This document shows positions 1 to 8,400 of a stretch of 23,670 nt of DNA, piece after piece. The DNA comes from MED660 sp002691025 (lineage in GTDB: Bacteria; Myxococcota_A; UBA9160; UBA4427): contig NHDZ02000029.1 in assembly GCA_002170485.2 (NCBI GenBank), forward strand, positions 1 to 23,670, given 5' to 3'. The number at the start of each line of letters is the position of its first letter. The first letter of the stretch is position 1. Below the pieces are notes generated by a model. The model worked only from the letters and a program-made list of their open reading frames with translations, was not told where the DNA came from and did not search any database. The position numbers were made by a program, and so were the translations under genes.

Positions 1-6
1 AGGAGC

Positions 7-231
7 TCACTGCCGCGATGGGCTCTCCGCCCTTGCCCGCTTCCTCGGGTCGTGGGCCTCCGCTTCGGTCTTCTCGGCAGCAGGCGCTGCCGGGTCCGAA
101 GACGGATCCGTCGCCATGCCGGGGCTTGCCGAAAGAACCCCGATCAGGAGAGCGAACACGCCCCCCCAGAAACGGACTCGCCCAACCGAAAAGAGCCTGA
201 CCTCACGCCGATCCAATCGAATCCCTGTCAA
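7..231 (-). CDS. Short exported/membrane-anchored protein ORF after mlaD, possibly frameshifted
   Basis: I do not recognise this 74-residue product. It begins at a TTG that overlaps the mlaD stop codon (TTGA), so it looks translationally coupled to mlaD. Residues 19-40 form a hydrophobic segment ending SPGMA, which resembles a signal peptide. After it comes a Pro/Ala/Glu-rich linker that ends abruptly in basic residues (RKRARAESPSRQ). In Gram-negatives the position after mlaD often holds mlaC or mlaA. One extra C in the CCC run at about 43-45 would move the reading into a frame that stays open to the window edge and continues the acidic linker (EEAGKGGEPIAAVSS). The ORF may therefore be the N-terminus of a longer exported Mla component broken by a sequencing error or a mutation. 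The TTG start is uncertain. Confidence 0.4.
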   Translation of the reverse strand: MTGIRLDRREVRLFSVGRVRFWGGVFALLIGVLSASPGMATDPSSDPAAPAAEKTEAEAHDPRKRARAESPSRQ

Positions 232-680
232 TCTTCGCCACCACCGTGCACCACGGCGCCAATCAGTTTATCCAGATTGGTCGCCCCTTCTGTAAAGACT
301 ACATCTTCGCCCGAAACCAGGAACTCTTCTTCCGCACCGGGCTCCAGAGCGATGAATTGATCGCCGAGAAGACCCGATGTCCGGATGGCCGCCATCGTGT
401 CAATCGTCAGTTCAAGGTCCGCGGCCAGATCAAGCTCCACACGCGGCCTCAAGTCTTGATCCAGTTCGATGGCCGTGACCCGACCGACTCGCACACCGCC
501 GATCCGGACCGCCGATCGATTCGAAAGACCTCCAATATCGTCGAAGGTCGCAAAAAGGATCAGCCCTCCCTGGTTCTGCAAGGACAGACTTCCGATCTGA
601 AGAGACAGATAGGCCAGGGCCATGATTCCGACCAGAACGAACACCCCGACGATGAGATCACGACCCGGTGATGACTGCAT
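228..680 (-). CDS. mlaD: MlaD-type MCE domain phospholipid-transport protein
   Basis: This is the periplasmic substrate-binding subunit of the MlaFED ABC system, which moves phospholipids between the outer and inner membranes. The 150-residue protein has an N-terminal membrane anchor (about residues 9-29). The MCE domain follows, with the family signature FDDIGGL (about 46-52) and VRIGGVRVGRV (58-68), then SGLLGDQFIAL (102-112). It is slightly shorter than the 183-residue E. coli protein and lacks a long C-terminal tail. It lies 11 bases after mlaE on the same strand, in the order mlaF-mlaE-mlaD that is standard for the operon. Its TGA overlaps the next ORF. The start ATG sits behind a purine-rich stretch (GGAGGAGAGGG). 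The family call is safe. The exact lipid cargo is inferred from the family. Confidence 0.93.
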   Translation of the reverse strand: MQSSPGRDLIVGVFVLVGIMALAYLSLQIGSLSLQNQGGLILFATFDDIGGLSNRSAVRIGGVRVGRVTAIELDQDLRPRVELDLAADLELTIDTMAAIRTSGLLGDQFIALEPGAEEEFLVSGEDVVFTEGATNLDKLIGAVVHGGGED

Positions 681-691
681 ACCCTCTCCTC

Positions 692-1468
692 CTAGACTCC
701 CCAGAGCGAAGTCAAGATATAATCCGCGAGCAGAATACAGACGGACGTAGTCACCACGGTGGAAGTCGTGGCCCGACTCACCCCGGCTGCATTGGGCTCA
801 CAGGTATAGCCTCTATACGTAGCAATCAGGGCCAGAAGGACACCGAAGGCGAGAGCCTTCACGAGGCTCTGCAGCACGTCTTCACTGAAGACCACCGCAC
901 TCTCCAGGCTTGAGACATAACTGCCTCCATCCAGCCCGAGCAGTTCGACCCCGATCAGATAGGCTCCCCCGATCCCGAAAAGGATGAAGAGGGCCGAGAG
1001 CAGGGGCATGACCAGGACAATGGCGATAGCCCGGGGCATGACCACGAAATGGATGGGGTCGATGGCCATCATGCGCAGGCCATCAAGTTGATCCGTGGCC
1101 TTCATCGAACCGATCTCGGCGCACGTCGCCGACCCCGCTCTCCCCGTCACCAGCAATCCGGTCAGCACGGGACCGAGTTCTCGGATCAAGGCGAGGCCCA
1201 CCGCCGTTCCGAGAGAGGACTCGGCCCCGAAGCGGGAGAGGGTGTAATAGAGCTGGAGCCCGAGAACAAAGCCCACCGTGAGGCCCGAAGCACAGATCAG
1301 GGCCAGCGAGAGGACTCCCGAATCGTAGATCGCCGCCACAATGGCCCGTCCGCGCAGCGGGGGAACAAAAAGGCTTCGAAGGACGACCACGCCAAAAACC
1401 GCAGTCTGACCCATTCCCATGAGACCTTGATTCACGAAAGCACCCAGGCGTCGAATCGCTTGATCCAT
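692..1468 (-). CDS. mlaE: MlaE-type ABC transporter permease
   Basis: This is the inner-membrane permease of the Mla phospholipid transporter. It forms a dimer above two MlaF ATPases and contacts the MlaD hexamer. The 258-residue protein is the usual family size. It shows the conserved permease core: LIRELGPVLTGLLVTGRAGSA (about 94-114) followed by CAEIGSMK and QLDGLRMMAIDP (117-138), the family motif that couples to the ATPase. Hydrophobic segments lie near residues 20-35, 50-75, 95-108, 145-175 and 205-258. Its ATG overlaps the mlaF stop codon (TGATG), so the two are translationally coupled. There is nothing unusual in the sequence. Confidence 0.95.
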   Translation of the reverse strand: MDQAIRRLGAFVNQGLMGMGQTAVFGVVVLRSLFVPPLRGRAIVAAIYDSGVLSLALICASGLTVGFVLGLQLYYTLSRFGAESSLGTAVGLALIRELGPVLTGLLVTGRAGSATCAEIGSMKATDQLDGLRMMAIDPIHFVVMPRAIAIVLVMPLLSALFILFGIGGAYLIGVELLGLDGGSYVSSLESAVVFSEDVLQSLVKALAFGVLLALIATYRGYTCEPNAAGVSRATTSTVVTTSVCILLADYILTSLWGV

Positions 1469-2262
1469 CAGGGCCCGCCCTCCCCACCCGAGGCGTAGCG
1501 AGCCAGGTACTCAGCCCCGTCCTCGCCAATGAACTCGACAATGGCCGAATCCTGGCTTTGAGCCAGCTCAAGCGGAGTCCCGGACAAACAGGCCTGGTCT
1601 CGCATGAGGAAGATCCGGTCCGCCATCCGAAGGCTTGAAGCCATATGGTGTGAAGTCACGATCAGCGTAAGCCCCAGTTCCCGATTGAGGTCCCGCAAGA
1701 GCGCTTCGATCCGGGAAACGTTCGGCGGATCCAGTCCGGAAAACGGTTCATCACAAAGTACGATGGCCGGCTCCATGACAATGGCCCGGGCCAAAGCCGC
1801 TCGACGCAGCATTCCGCCCGAGAGCGCTCTGGGAAGCAGGTCCTCTACATCCGGCAGGCCGACGGCTTCAAGACGGGCCCGAACCCGGCGAACCACTTCG
1901 TCTTCAGGGAGATTCTCGTGCTCGCGGAGAGGCAGGGCCACATTCTCGAAGATCGTCATTGAATCAAGAAGGGCTCCATTCTGGAAGAGCATGCCGAGTT
2001 GCTTGCGGATCCCGCTCAGCGCAGCGTCACCCCGCCCGGCAATCTCCTCCCCCGCCACGCGCACATGCCCTCGGTCGGGCCTTTGCAGACCGCCAATCAG
2101 GCGAAGAAGCGTGCTCTTTCCTGCACCACTGGCTCCCATGACCACGCTGATCTGACCACGCGGAAAAGCACAATGCAGATCCTTGAAAACGGGACGACGA
2201 CCGAAGCGCAAGGCCACGTCCTCGACTTCAACGTGACTGGCCGGACTGCCAGGCAGGCCCAC
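1468..2262 (-). CDS. mlaF: MlaF-type ABC transporter ATPase
   Basis: This is the cytoplasmic ATPase that powers the MlaFED phospholipid transporter. Visible motifs in order are Walker A GASGAGKST, the Q-loop region MLFQNGALLDSMT, the signature LSGGMLRRAALARAI, Walker B IVLCDEPFSGLDP and the H-loop VTSHH. MlaF proteins characteristically have LSGGM rather than LSGGQ, and PLREHENLPEDEV matches the MlaF helical region. I place the start at the GTG at 2262, which gives 264 residues, close to the 269 of E. coli MlaF. A very strong purine tract of repeated GAGAGG lies directly upstream. The frame is also open to a TTG at 2355 and contains a GTG at 2307. These would add 31 or 15 residues that have no counterpart in the family. 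Confidence 0.93.
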   Translation of the reverse strand: MGLPGSPASHVEVEDVALRFGRRPVFKDLHCAFPRGQISVVMGASGAGKSTLLRLIGGLQRPDRGHVRVAGEEIAGRGDAALSGIRKQLGMLFQNGALLDSMTIFENVALPLREHENLPEDEVVRRVRARLEAVGLPDVEDLLPRALSGGMLRRAALARAIVMEPAIVLCDEPFSGLDPPNVSRIEALLRDLNRELGLTLIVTSHHMASSLRMADRIFLMRDQACLSGTPLELAQSQDSAIVEFIGEDGAEYLARYASGGEGGP

Positions 2263-2459
2263 GCCCCTCTCCTCTCCCTCTCGTTCCGTTTCAAACCAGT
2301 CCGTCACGATGCGTCCGGCCGATTTCGCGGAATCCCTGTTCCCCGAGCTTAGCAATCCCGTATGCTCTCGCGGGCCCGATCGCCAATCCAGCTGATTTTT
2401 GCGAGCGTCGGGTCGCGATCCGAAGAGGAAGACGGTCTGCAGCGGAGGAGGGTCTCAAT

Positions 2460-3284
2460 ATGAAAATCGGAGTGGCTGTTCGGAGCATGGGCGAAGCCTC
2501 GAAAAAAGAAACGCTTCTTGCGGCCGTGCAGTGGGCCGAAAGTGCAGGAATCGACGATGTCTGGATCCAGGATCATCTCGCCATCCCGCCGGACGATGCC
2601 GAGGGGTCCCAGGGGCGTTACCTCGATCCCATGACCACCCTGGCCTGGCTCGCCGGAAATACGAAGAGAATCGGACTCGGAGCGGGGGTTCTGGTGCTTC
2701 CCTACAGAAGAGCCCTCCCCACGGCCAAGAGCATCGCCACGGTCCAGGAACTCTCGGGCGGCCGACTGCAACTCGGTGTCGGCGTCGGCTGGATGCAAGC
2801 CGAATTCAATGCCCTCGGAATCTCACGCGCCCATCGCGGTCGCGATACGGATCAGGCCCTGGACCTGATGCGACGCGCTTTTTCAGCACCCGATGATGTG
2901 ATCGAAGAGAATGGCCAGAAACTGCTCTTCAGGCCCAACCCCACGGCGCCTCCCATCTACATCGGGGGCCACGGACTTCACGCCCTCGAGCGAACCGTCC
3001 GCTACGGAGACGGCTGGATGCCCATGGGCGCGGACCCGGACCGACTCAAGCCCGACATCGAGAAGCTCGCGGAGCTGGCTGCAGCCGCAGGGCGACCCTG
3101 CCCCGAGGTCGTCTGTCTGGGCGGACTTCCACTGGAAGACGTGACCGCCGCGTGCGATCAACTGCGCGCCCTCTCGGCAATCGGCGTCACCCATTTTGTG
3201 GCTGGCGGCGGACGCTATCAATCTTTTGAAGAGTTCAAACCCCTGGTCGACGGCGTTCGCGCCGTCAAAGACGCCTTGGACTAG
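2460..3284 (+). CDS. LLM-class F420-dependent oxidoreductase (TIGR03619-like)
   Basis: This is a luciferase-like monooxygenase-fold flavin/F420 oxidoreductase of 274 residues. Evidence for the family: the beta-alpha barrel start MKIGVAVRSMG, the segment GIDDVWIQDHLAIP (about 30-43), IGLGAGVLVLPYRRALPTAKSIATVQELSGGRL (73-105), GVGVGWMQAEFNALG (107-121) and the C-terminal barrel strand PPIYIGGHG (163-171). This pattern fits the probable-F420-dependent group, but F420 and FMN use cannot be told apart by eye and the substrate is unknown. A clear Shine-Dalgarno (GGAGGAGGG) lies about 8 bases before the ATG. It is transcribed divergently from mlaF. Its stop codon overlaps that of htpG. No functional partner is visible next to it. 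Confidence 0.85.
   Translation: MKIGVAVRSMGEASKKETLLAAVQWAESAGIDDVWIQDHLAIPPDDAEGSQGRYLDPMTTLAWLAGNTKRIGLGAGVLVLPYRRALPTAKSIATVQELSGGRLQLGVGVGWMQAEFNALGISRAHRGRDTDQALDLMRRAFSAPDDVIEENGQKLLFRPNPTAPPIYIGGHGLHALERTVRYGDGWMPMGADPDRLKPDIEKLAELAAAAGRPCPEVVCLGGLPLEDVTAACDQLRALSAIGVTHFVAGGGRYQSFEEFKPLVDGVRAVKDALD
3281..3284. other. Shared CTAG at overlapping convergent stop codons
   Basis: The four bases CTAG hold both stop codons. TAG at 3282-3284 ends the oxidoreductase on the plus strand, and the complement of CTA at 3281-3283 ends htpG on the minus strand. There is no intergenic space and no hairpin with a T-tract near it. The two transcripts must therefore run into each other's coding region unless transcription ends by another route. 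Confidence 0.9.
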
Positions 3285-5188
3285 AGCGCCTCGGCCATCA
3301 AAGCAGACAGTTTCTGCGTAAAAGCCGCGGGATCGGGCAATTGACCGCCCTCGGCTAGAATGGCCTGACCCAGAAGAAGGCCTGCGTAATCCGGAATCCG
3401 CGAATCCGTCCCATTGGCCTCGAAGACCGACTGCAGCTTCTTCAGGATCGCGTGATCCGGATTCAGCTCCAGGATCGGCTTGTGGTCGGGGACCTCCTGT
3501 CCGGCCTGTCGCAACATCGCCTCCAGTTGCGGTGAAAGATCCCCCTCCTCCAGCACAAGGCAGGAAGGGGACTGCTTGAGGCGACTCGAAAGCCGGACCT
3601 CCTTGACCTCCTCCTGCAAAGCGGAGCGAATCGCCTGCATCAGATCTTTGTAGGCTTCCTCTTCTTCCTTGTTCTCGGCCTCATCCTTGTCTTCCGTATC
3701 CTTGAGATCGATTTCACCTCGCCCCACGGACTGGAAGCGCTTGCCCTTGTACTCCGGCGGCATCTGCTGAAGCCAGACTTCATCCACGGGATCGGTCAGA
3801 AGCAGCACTTCGATTCCCTTGTCCTTGAAGGCTTCGAGATGGGGAGAACTGGCCAGCACGTCCCGAGAGGTCCCGGTCACGAAGTAGATGGCCTCCTGGT
3901 CTTCCGGCATACGGTCCACATAATCATCCAAAGCCGTCAGCTTGGCGTCGTCGGCCGTAGACGCGGCATACACCAGATCCAGGATCCGCTCTTTCTTCTC
4001 ATCAAAGAGGAGAAGACCCTCTTTGAGGACAGGGCCGAACTGCGCCCAGAAGCCCAGGTACTTCTCTTCGTCGTCGCGACGGAGTTCAGCCAGGGATTGG
4101 AGCACCTTCTTGACCAGGTGCTTCCGGATGGCCTGGATCTGACGATCCTGCTGCAGGATCTCGCGCGAGACATTGAGCGAAAGATCCTCGGAATCCACCA
4201 CACCCTTGATGAAACGCAGGTAATCCGGCATCAGTTCGCGACACTCATCCATGATGAAGACGCGTCGCACGTAGAGCTGGATGCCCCGATGTGCCATCTC
4301 CCGATGATAGAGATCAAAGGGGGCCATACCGGGGACATAGAGCAGGGCTCGGGCCTCGAAGGTTCCTTCCAGGGCCGTCGCCACGCGAAGCAACGGGTCC
4401 CCGTGATCGTGCGTCACATGGGTGTAGAACTCCTTGTACTCCTCATCGGTGACTTCCGAAGCAGGCCGGGTCCAGATCGCCTTCATGGAGTTGAGCGGAT
4501 CGTCCTCCGACTTCGGCGTCGCAACGTCTTCGCCTTCGTCCTTCTTCATCAGCGTCAGGTGGATGGGATAGGAAACGAAGTCCGAGAAGCGCTTGACGAT
4601 TCCCTTGACGACCCATTCGTCGGTGTAATCCTGGATTCCATCTTCGGTATCGACGTCTTTGAGATGAAGCGTGATGCGTGTACCGGGCGCATCCAGATCG
4701 GCGTCATCCAGCGTGTACTGGCCACTGCCATCGGTACTCCAGCGACAGGACTTGTCTTCTCCCGCCTTGCGACTCTCCACCTGGACCTGGTCCGCCACCA
4801 TGAAGCTCGCGTAGAAGCCCACACCGAATTGACCGATCAGGTCCGGGGATTGATCGTCCTTGCCATCCTGATTGCGCAGGAACTCGAGCGTGCCGGAACG
4901 GGCGATCGTACCCAGATTCTCGACCAACTCCTCTCGGGTCATTCCGATCCCGTTGTCTTCGATCACCAGGGTTCGGGCTTCCGCATCGGCGGTGAGGCGG
5001 ATTCCGAATTCCCCCGACGGCAAAAGCTCCGTGTGGGTCAGTCCCTCGAATCGAAGACGATCAAGAGCATCGGATGCATTCGAAATCAACTCCCGCAAGA
5101 AGACGTCCTTGTTGGAGTAGAGGGAGTGGATCATCAGGTCGAGCAGCTTCTTGACTTCGGCCTGGAATTCGTGGGTTTCACTGGGCAT
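3281..5188 (-). CDS. htpG: Hsp90-family molecular chaperone HtpG
   Basis: This is the bacterial Hsp90, a dimeric ATP-dependent chaperone in the cytoplasm. The 635-residue protein shows the GHKL ATPase motifs ELISNASDALD (about 33-43), DNGIGMT (78-84) and LIGQFGVGFYASFMV (117-131). The middle-domain hallmark LYVRRVFIMDEC and SEDLSLNVSREILQQ follow, then a C-terminal dimerisation domain. An acidic Glu/Asp/Lys-rich insert (DTEDKDEAENKEEEE) lies between the middle and C-terminal parts. The start chosen is the ATG at 5188, which gives the family N-terminus (MPSETHEFQAE) and has GGAG nine bases upstream. An in-frame ATG at 5257 would add 23 Pro-rich residues that fall on the probable promoter, so I reject it. 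It overlaps the convergent oxidoreductase by four bases. Confidence 0.96.
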   Translation of the reverse strand: MPSETHEFQAEVKKLLDLMIHSLYSNKDVFLRELISNASDALDRLRFEGLTHTELLPSGEFGIRLTADAEARTLVIEDNGIGMTREELVENLGTIARSGTLEFLRNQDGKDDQSPDLIGQFGVGFYASFMVADQVQVESRKAGEDKSCRWSTDGSGQYTLDDADLDAPGTRITLHLKDVDTEDGIQDYTDEWVVKGIVKRFSDFVSYPIHLTLMKKDEGEDVATPKSEDDPLNSMKAIWTRPASEVTDEEYKEFYTHVTHDHGDPLLRVATALEGTFEARALLYVPGMAPFDLYHREMAHRGIQLYVRRVFIMDECRELMPDYLRFIKGVVDSEDLSLNVSREILQQDRQIQAIRKHLVKKVLQSLAELRRDDEEKYLGFWAQFGPVLKEGLLLFDEKKERILDLVYAASTADDAKLTALDDYVDRMPEDQEAIYFVTGTSRDVLASSPHLEAFKDKGIEVLLLTDPVDEVWLQQMPPEYKGKRFQSVGRGEIDLKDTEDKDEAENKEEEEAYKDLMQAIRSALQEEVKEVRLSSRLKQSPSCLVLEEGDLSPQLEAMLRQAGQEVPDHKPILELNPDHAILKKLQSVFEANGTDSRIPDYAGLLLGQAILAEGGQLPDPAAFTQKLSALMAEAL

Positions 5189-5228
5189 GCAATTGGACTC
5201 CGGTGGTTTCAAGAAAGGATGAGGCGGG

Positions 5229-5258
5229 ATGTATGGGCACGCCCAGCCCTTTGGCAAC
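5229..5258 (-). promoter_or_regulatory. Candidate heat-shock (sigma-32-like) promoter of htpG
   Basis: Reading the minus strand, GTTGCCA (5258-5252) and CCCATAC (5237-5231) are 14 bases apart. They resemble the sigma-32 consensus CTTGAAA-N(11-16)-CCCATnT, with an imperfect -35. A start about 7 bases further on would give a leader of about 35 bases before the htpG ATG. No CIRCE element is present. The assignment is by eye and weak. Confidence 0.3.
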
Positions 5259-5386
5259 TCATGGACTCGTCAAACTCCAGAATCCCCCTGGGGTAAAACA
5301 GACCGGCGGCACCGTTGCTTTATATCCGTGCATTGAGATGAAGTAATACATATGTCATGATGGGTCTCTTCGCCGTTTCGGCCCTT

Positions 5387-5399
5387 TCACTCGGAGTGA
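5387..5399. promoter_or_regulatory. 13-bp dyad covering the metH ribosome-binding site
   Basis: TCACTC-G-GAGTGA is a perfect inverted repeat with six-base arms around one central G. It contains the GGAG that would serve as Shine-Dalgarno for the GTG start of metH at 5408. It could be a repressor operator in DNA. The one-base spacer excludes a simple RNA hairpin. A chance occurrence cannot be excluded. Confidence 0.3.
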
Positions 5400-5407
5400 T
5401 CCTGACT

Positions 5408-8400
5408 GTGTCCAACCCATCCATAGAAGAAGCCCTGGCCGAGCGTATCCTGGTTATCGATGGGGCCATGGGGACCATGATCCAGAACCAGGGCCTCTCC
5501 GAATCGGACTTTCGAGGCGAGCGGTTCGCCGATCATCCCCAGGACCTGGCGGGCGACAATGAACTCCTGACCTTGACCCGCCCCGATTTGATTCGCGGCA
5601 TCCATGCCGGTTTTCTGGAAGCCGGCGCGGACATCATCGAAACCAATACCTTCGGCTCCAACGCCGTCGCGCAAGGCGACTACGGATTGGAGGGCATCTG
5701 CTACGAGTTGAACGTCGAAGCCGCGCGCCTTGCCAAAGACGTGGCCGCCGAATGGACCGACCGAACTCCCCATCGGCCGCGTTTCGTAGCCGGAGCCATC
5801 GGCCCTACCCCACGAACCCTTTCCATCTCCCCGGATGTCACCGACCCCGGTGCCCGGAGCATCACATGGGACGCCCTCCATCAGGTCTATCGAGAGTCCA
5901 CTCTCGGACTCATTGAAGGCGGCGTCGACGTCATCCTGATCGAAACCATCTTCGATACCCTCAACGCCAAAGCCGCCCTGGTCGCCATCGAAGAAATCTT
6001 TGAAGAACAGGGCCGACGCATTCCGTTGATGATTTCCGTGGCCATCACCGACGCCAGCGGGCGCGTCCTGTCCGGACAGACCGTCGATGCCTTCTGGCAC
6101 TCCGTCGCCCACGCGAACCCCATCTCGGTGGGTGTGAACTGCTCACTCGGCGCACAGGACATGCGACCCTACGTGGCCGAACTGGCCCGGATCGCCTCGT
6201 GCCATGTTTCCGCCTATCCCAATGCCGGACTCCCCAATGCGTTCGGCGAGTATGACGAAGAGCCGTCGATGACGGGAGAACTCGTCGGAGAATTCGCCCG
6301 CAGCGGCCTCGTCAACATGGTTGGCGGTTGTTGTGGAACGACGCCCGCCCATATCCGCGCCATCGCTGAAGAGGTCCAGGCCTTCCCCCCGCGCTCACTG
6401 CCGGAACCCACCTCGCCCTTGACCTATTTTTCGGGCCTGGAAACGCTGACCATCACACGAGAATCGAATTTCCAGATGATCGGTGAGCGAACGAATGTCA
6501 CGGGATCCGCCCGATTCCGGAAACTCATCGAAGCGGATGACTTTGAAGCCGCTCTCGGCGTCGCACTGGAGCAGGCTCGAAGTGGCGCCAACCTGCTCGA
6601 CGTCAACATGGACGAAGGCATGCTGGATTCCGAAGCCTGCATGACACGCTTCCTGAATCTCGTGGCCTCGGAACCCGAAATTTCCCGCATCCCGATCATG
6701 ATCGATAGCTCGAAATGGAGCGTCATCGAGGCCGGCCTCAAGTGCGTGCAAGGCAAAGGCGTCGTGAATTCCATCTCCCTGAAGGAAGGGGAAGAAGACT
6801 TCATCGAGAAAGCCCGGGTCATCCGCCGCTACGGGGCCGGCGTGGTGGTCATGGCCTTCGATGAAACAGGACAAGCGGACACCACCGAACGCAAGATTGC
6901 CATCTGCGAACGGTCCTATCGAATCCTCGTCGACCAGGTCCATTTTCCGCCGCAAGACATCATCTTCGATCCGAATATCCTGGCCATCGCCACCGGAATG
7001 GAAGAACACAACGACTACGCCCAGAACTTCATCGAAGCCACACGCGAGATCAAGAAACGGTGCCCCGGCGTCCATATCTCTGGTGGCGTGTCCAACCTCT
7101 CCTTCTCCTTCCGGGGCAACAATCGAGTCCGAGAAGCCATCCACTCTGCCTTTCTCTATCACGCCATGGAAGCGGGCATGGACATGGGCATCGTCAATGC
7201 GGGCCAACTGGAAGTCTATGAAAACATCCCGAAGGAGCTTCTGGAGCACGTAGAGGACATCCTCTTCAATCGCCGCGACGATGCGACAGAGCGCATGATC
7301 ACCCTGGCCGAAACCGTCAAGGGCAAAGGCCGCAGCAAGGTCGTAGACCTTTCCTGGCGCGAGGCCGAAGTCGAGGAGAGGCTCTCCCATGCACTCGTCC
7401 AAGGCATTTCCGACTTCATCATCGAAGACACGGAAGAAGCCAGACAGAAACTCGGAAGGCCCATTGAGGTGATCGAGGGGCCCCTGATGGATGGAATGAG
7501 TGTGGTCGGCGATTTGTTCGGTGCAGGCAAGATGTTCCTGCCTCAAGTCGTCAAGAGCGCTCGCGTCATGAAGCAAGCCGTGGGACATCTCGAACCCTTC
7601 CTTGAGCGCGAGCAGGAGAAAGGGAGGAGCCGAGGCAAGATCGTCATGGCCACGGTGAAAGGCGACGTCCATGACATCGGCAAGAACATCGTGGGAGTAG
7701 TGCTCGGCTGTAACAGTTATGAGATCATCGACCTTGGCGTCATGGTGCCCATGGAGAAGATCCTCGACACCGCCAAAGAAGTCGGGGCCGATGCGGTGGG
7801 ACTGTCCGGGTTGATCACCCCCTCCCTTGATGAAATGGTCTCCGTCGCCAAGGAGATGAAGCGACGGGATCTCGACCTTCCCCTGCTGATCGGGGGAGCC
7901 ACCACCAGTCGACAGCATACGGCCGTGAGAATCGCGCCGGAATACGAAGAAACCGTCACCCACGTCCAGGACGCTTCTCGCGCCGTCGGGGTGGTCGCTC
8001 AATTGCTGGACGCCGATCAACGAGACGTATTCGACCAGGAAAACCGGGTCGAGCAGGACAAACTGCGGGATCTGTACGGGGCCCAGCGCCAGAAGAAACT
8101 GCTCACCCAGGATGAAGCCCAGGCCAACGCACCTGCGTATGACTGGACCGGGCTCGAGATTCCCGAGCCCGACTTCACGGGACGCCAACTTCTTGAGTCC
8201 GTCCCTCTCTCCGAATTGGTGGACTACATCGACTGGACCTTCTTCTTTTCCGCCTGGGAACTGCGGGGGCGATTTCCCGCCATCCTGGACGACCCCAAAT
8301 TCGGCGAGGCCGCGCGCGAGCTCTACGAACACGCCCAGGTCAGGCTGAAGGAGATCATCGAGCAGGGTCTGATTACCGCCAAGGCCGTCTACGGCTTCTG

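Noticed and set aside
3839..5296. A 485-codon plus-strand frame opposite htpG
   Set aside because: Antisense to conserved htpG, no family motif, and it spans the htpG promoter region.
5189..5357. CIRCE (HrcA) element before htpG
   Set aside because: The TTAGCACTC-N9-GAGTGCTAA pattern is absent; only a weak sigma-32-like pair was found.
5189..5407. Cobalamin or SAM riboswitch upstream of metH
   Set aside because: No B12-box or SAM-box core sequence is recognisable, and about 219 bases shared with a divergent gene leave little room for a full cobalamin riboswitch.
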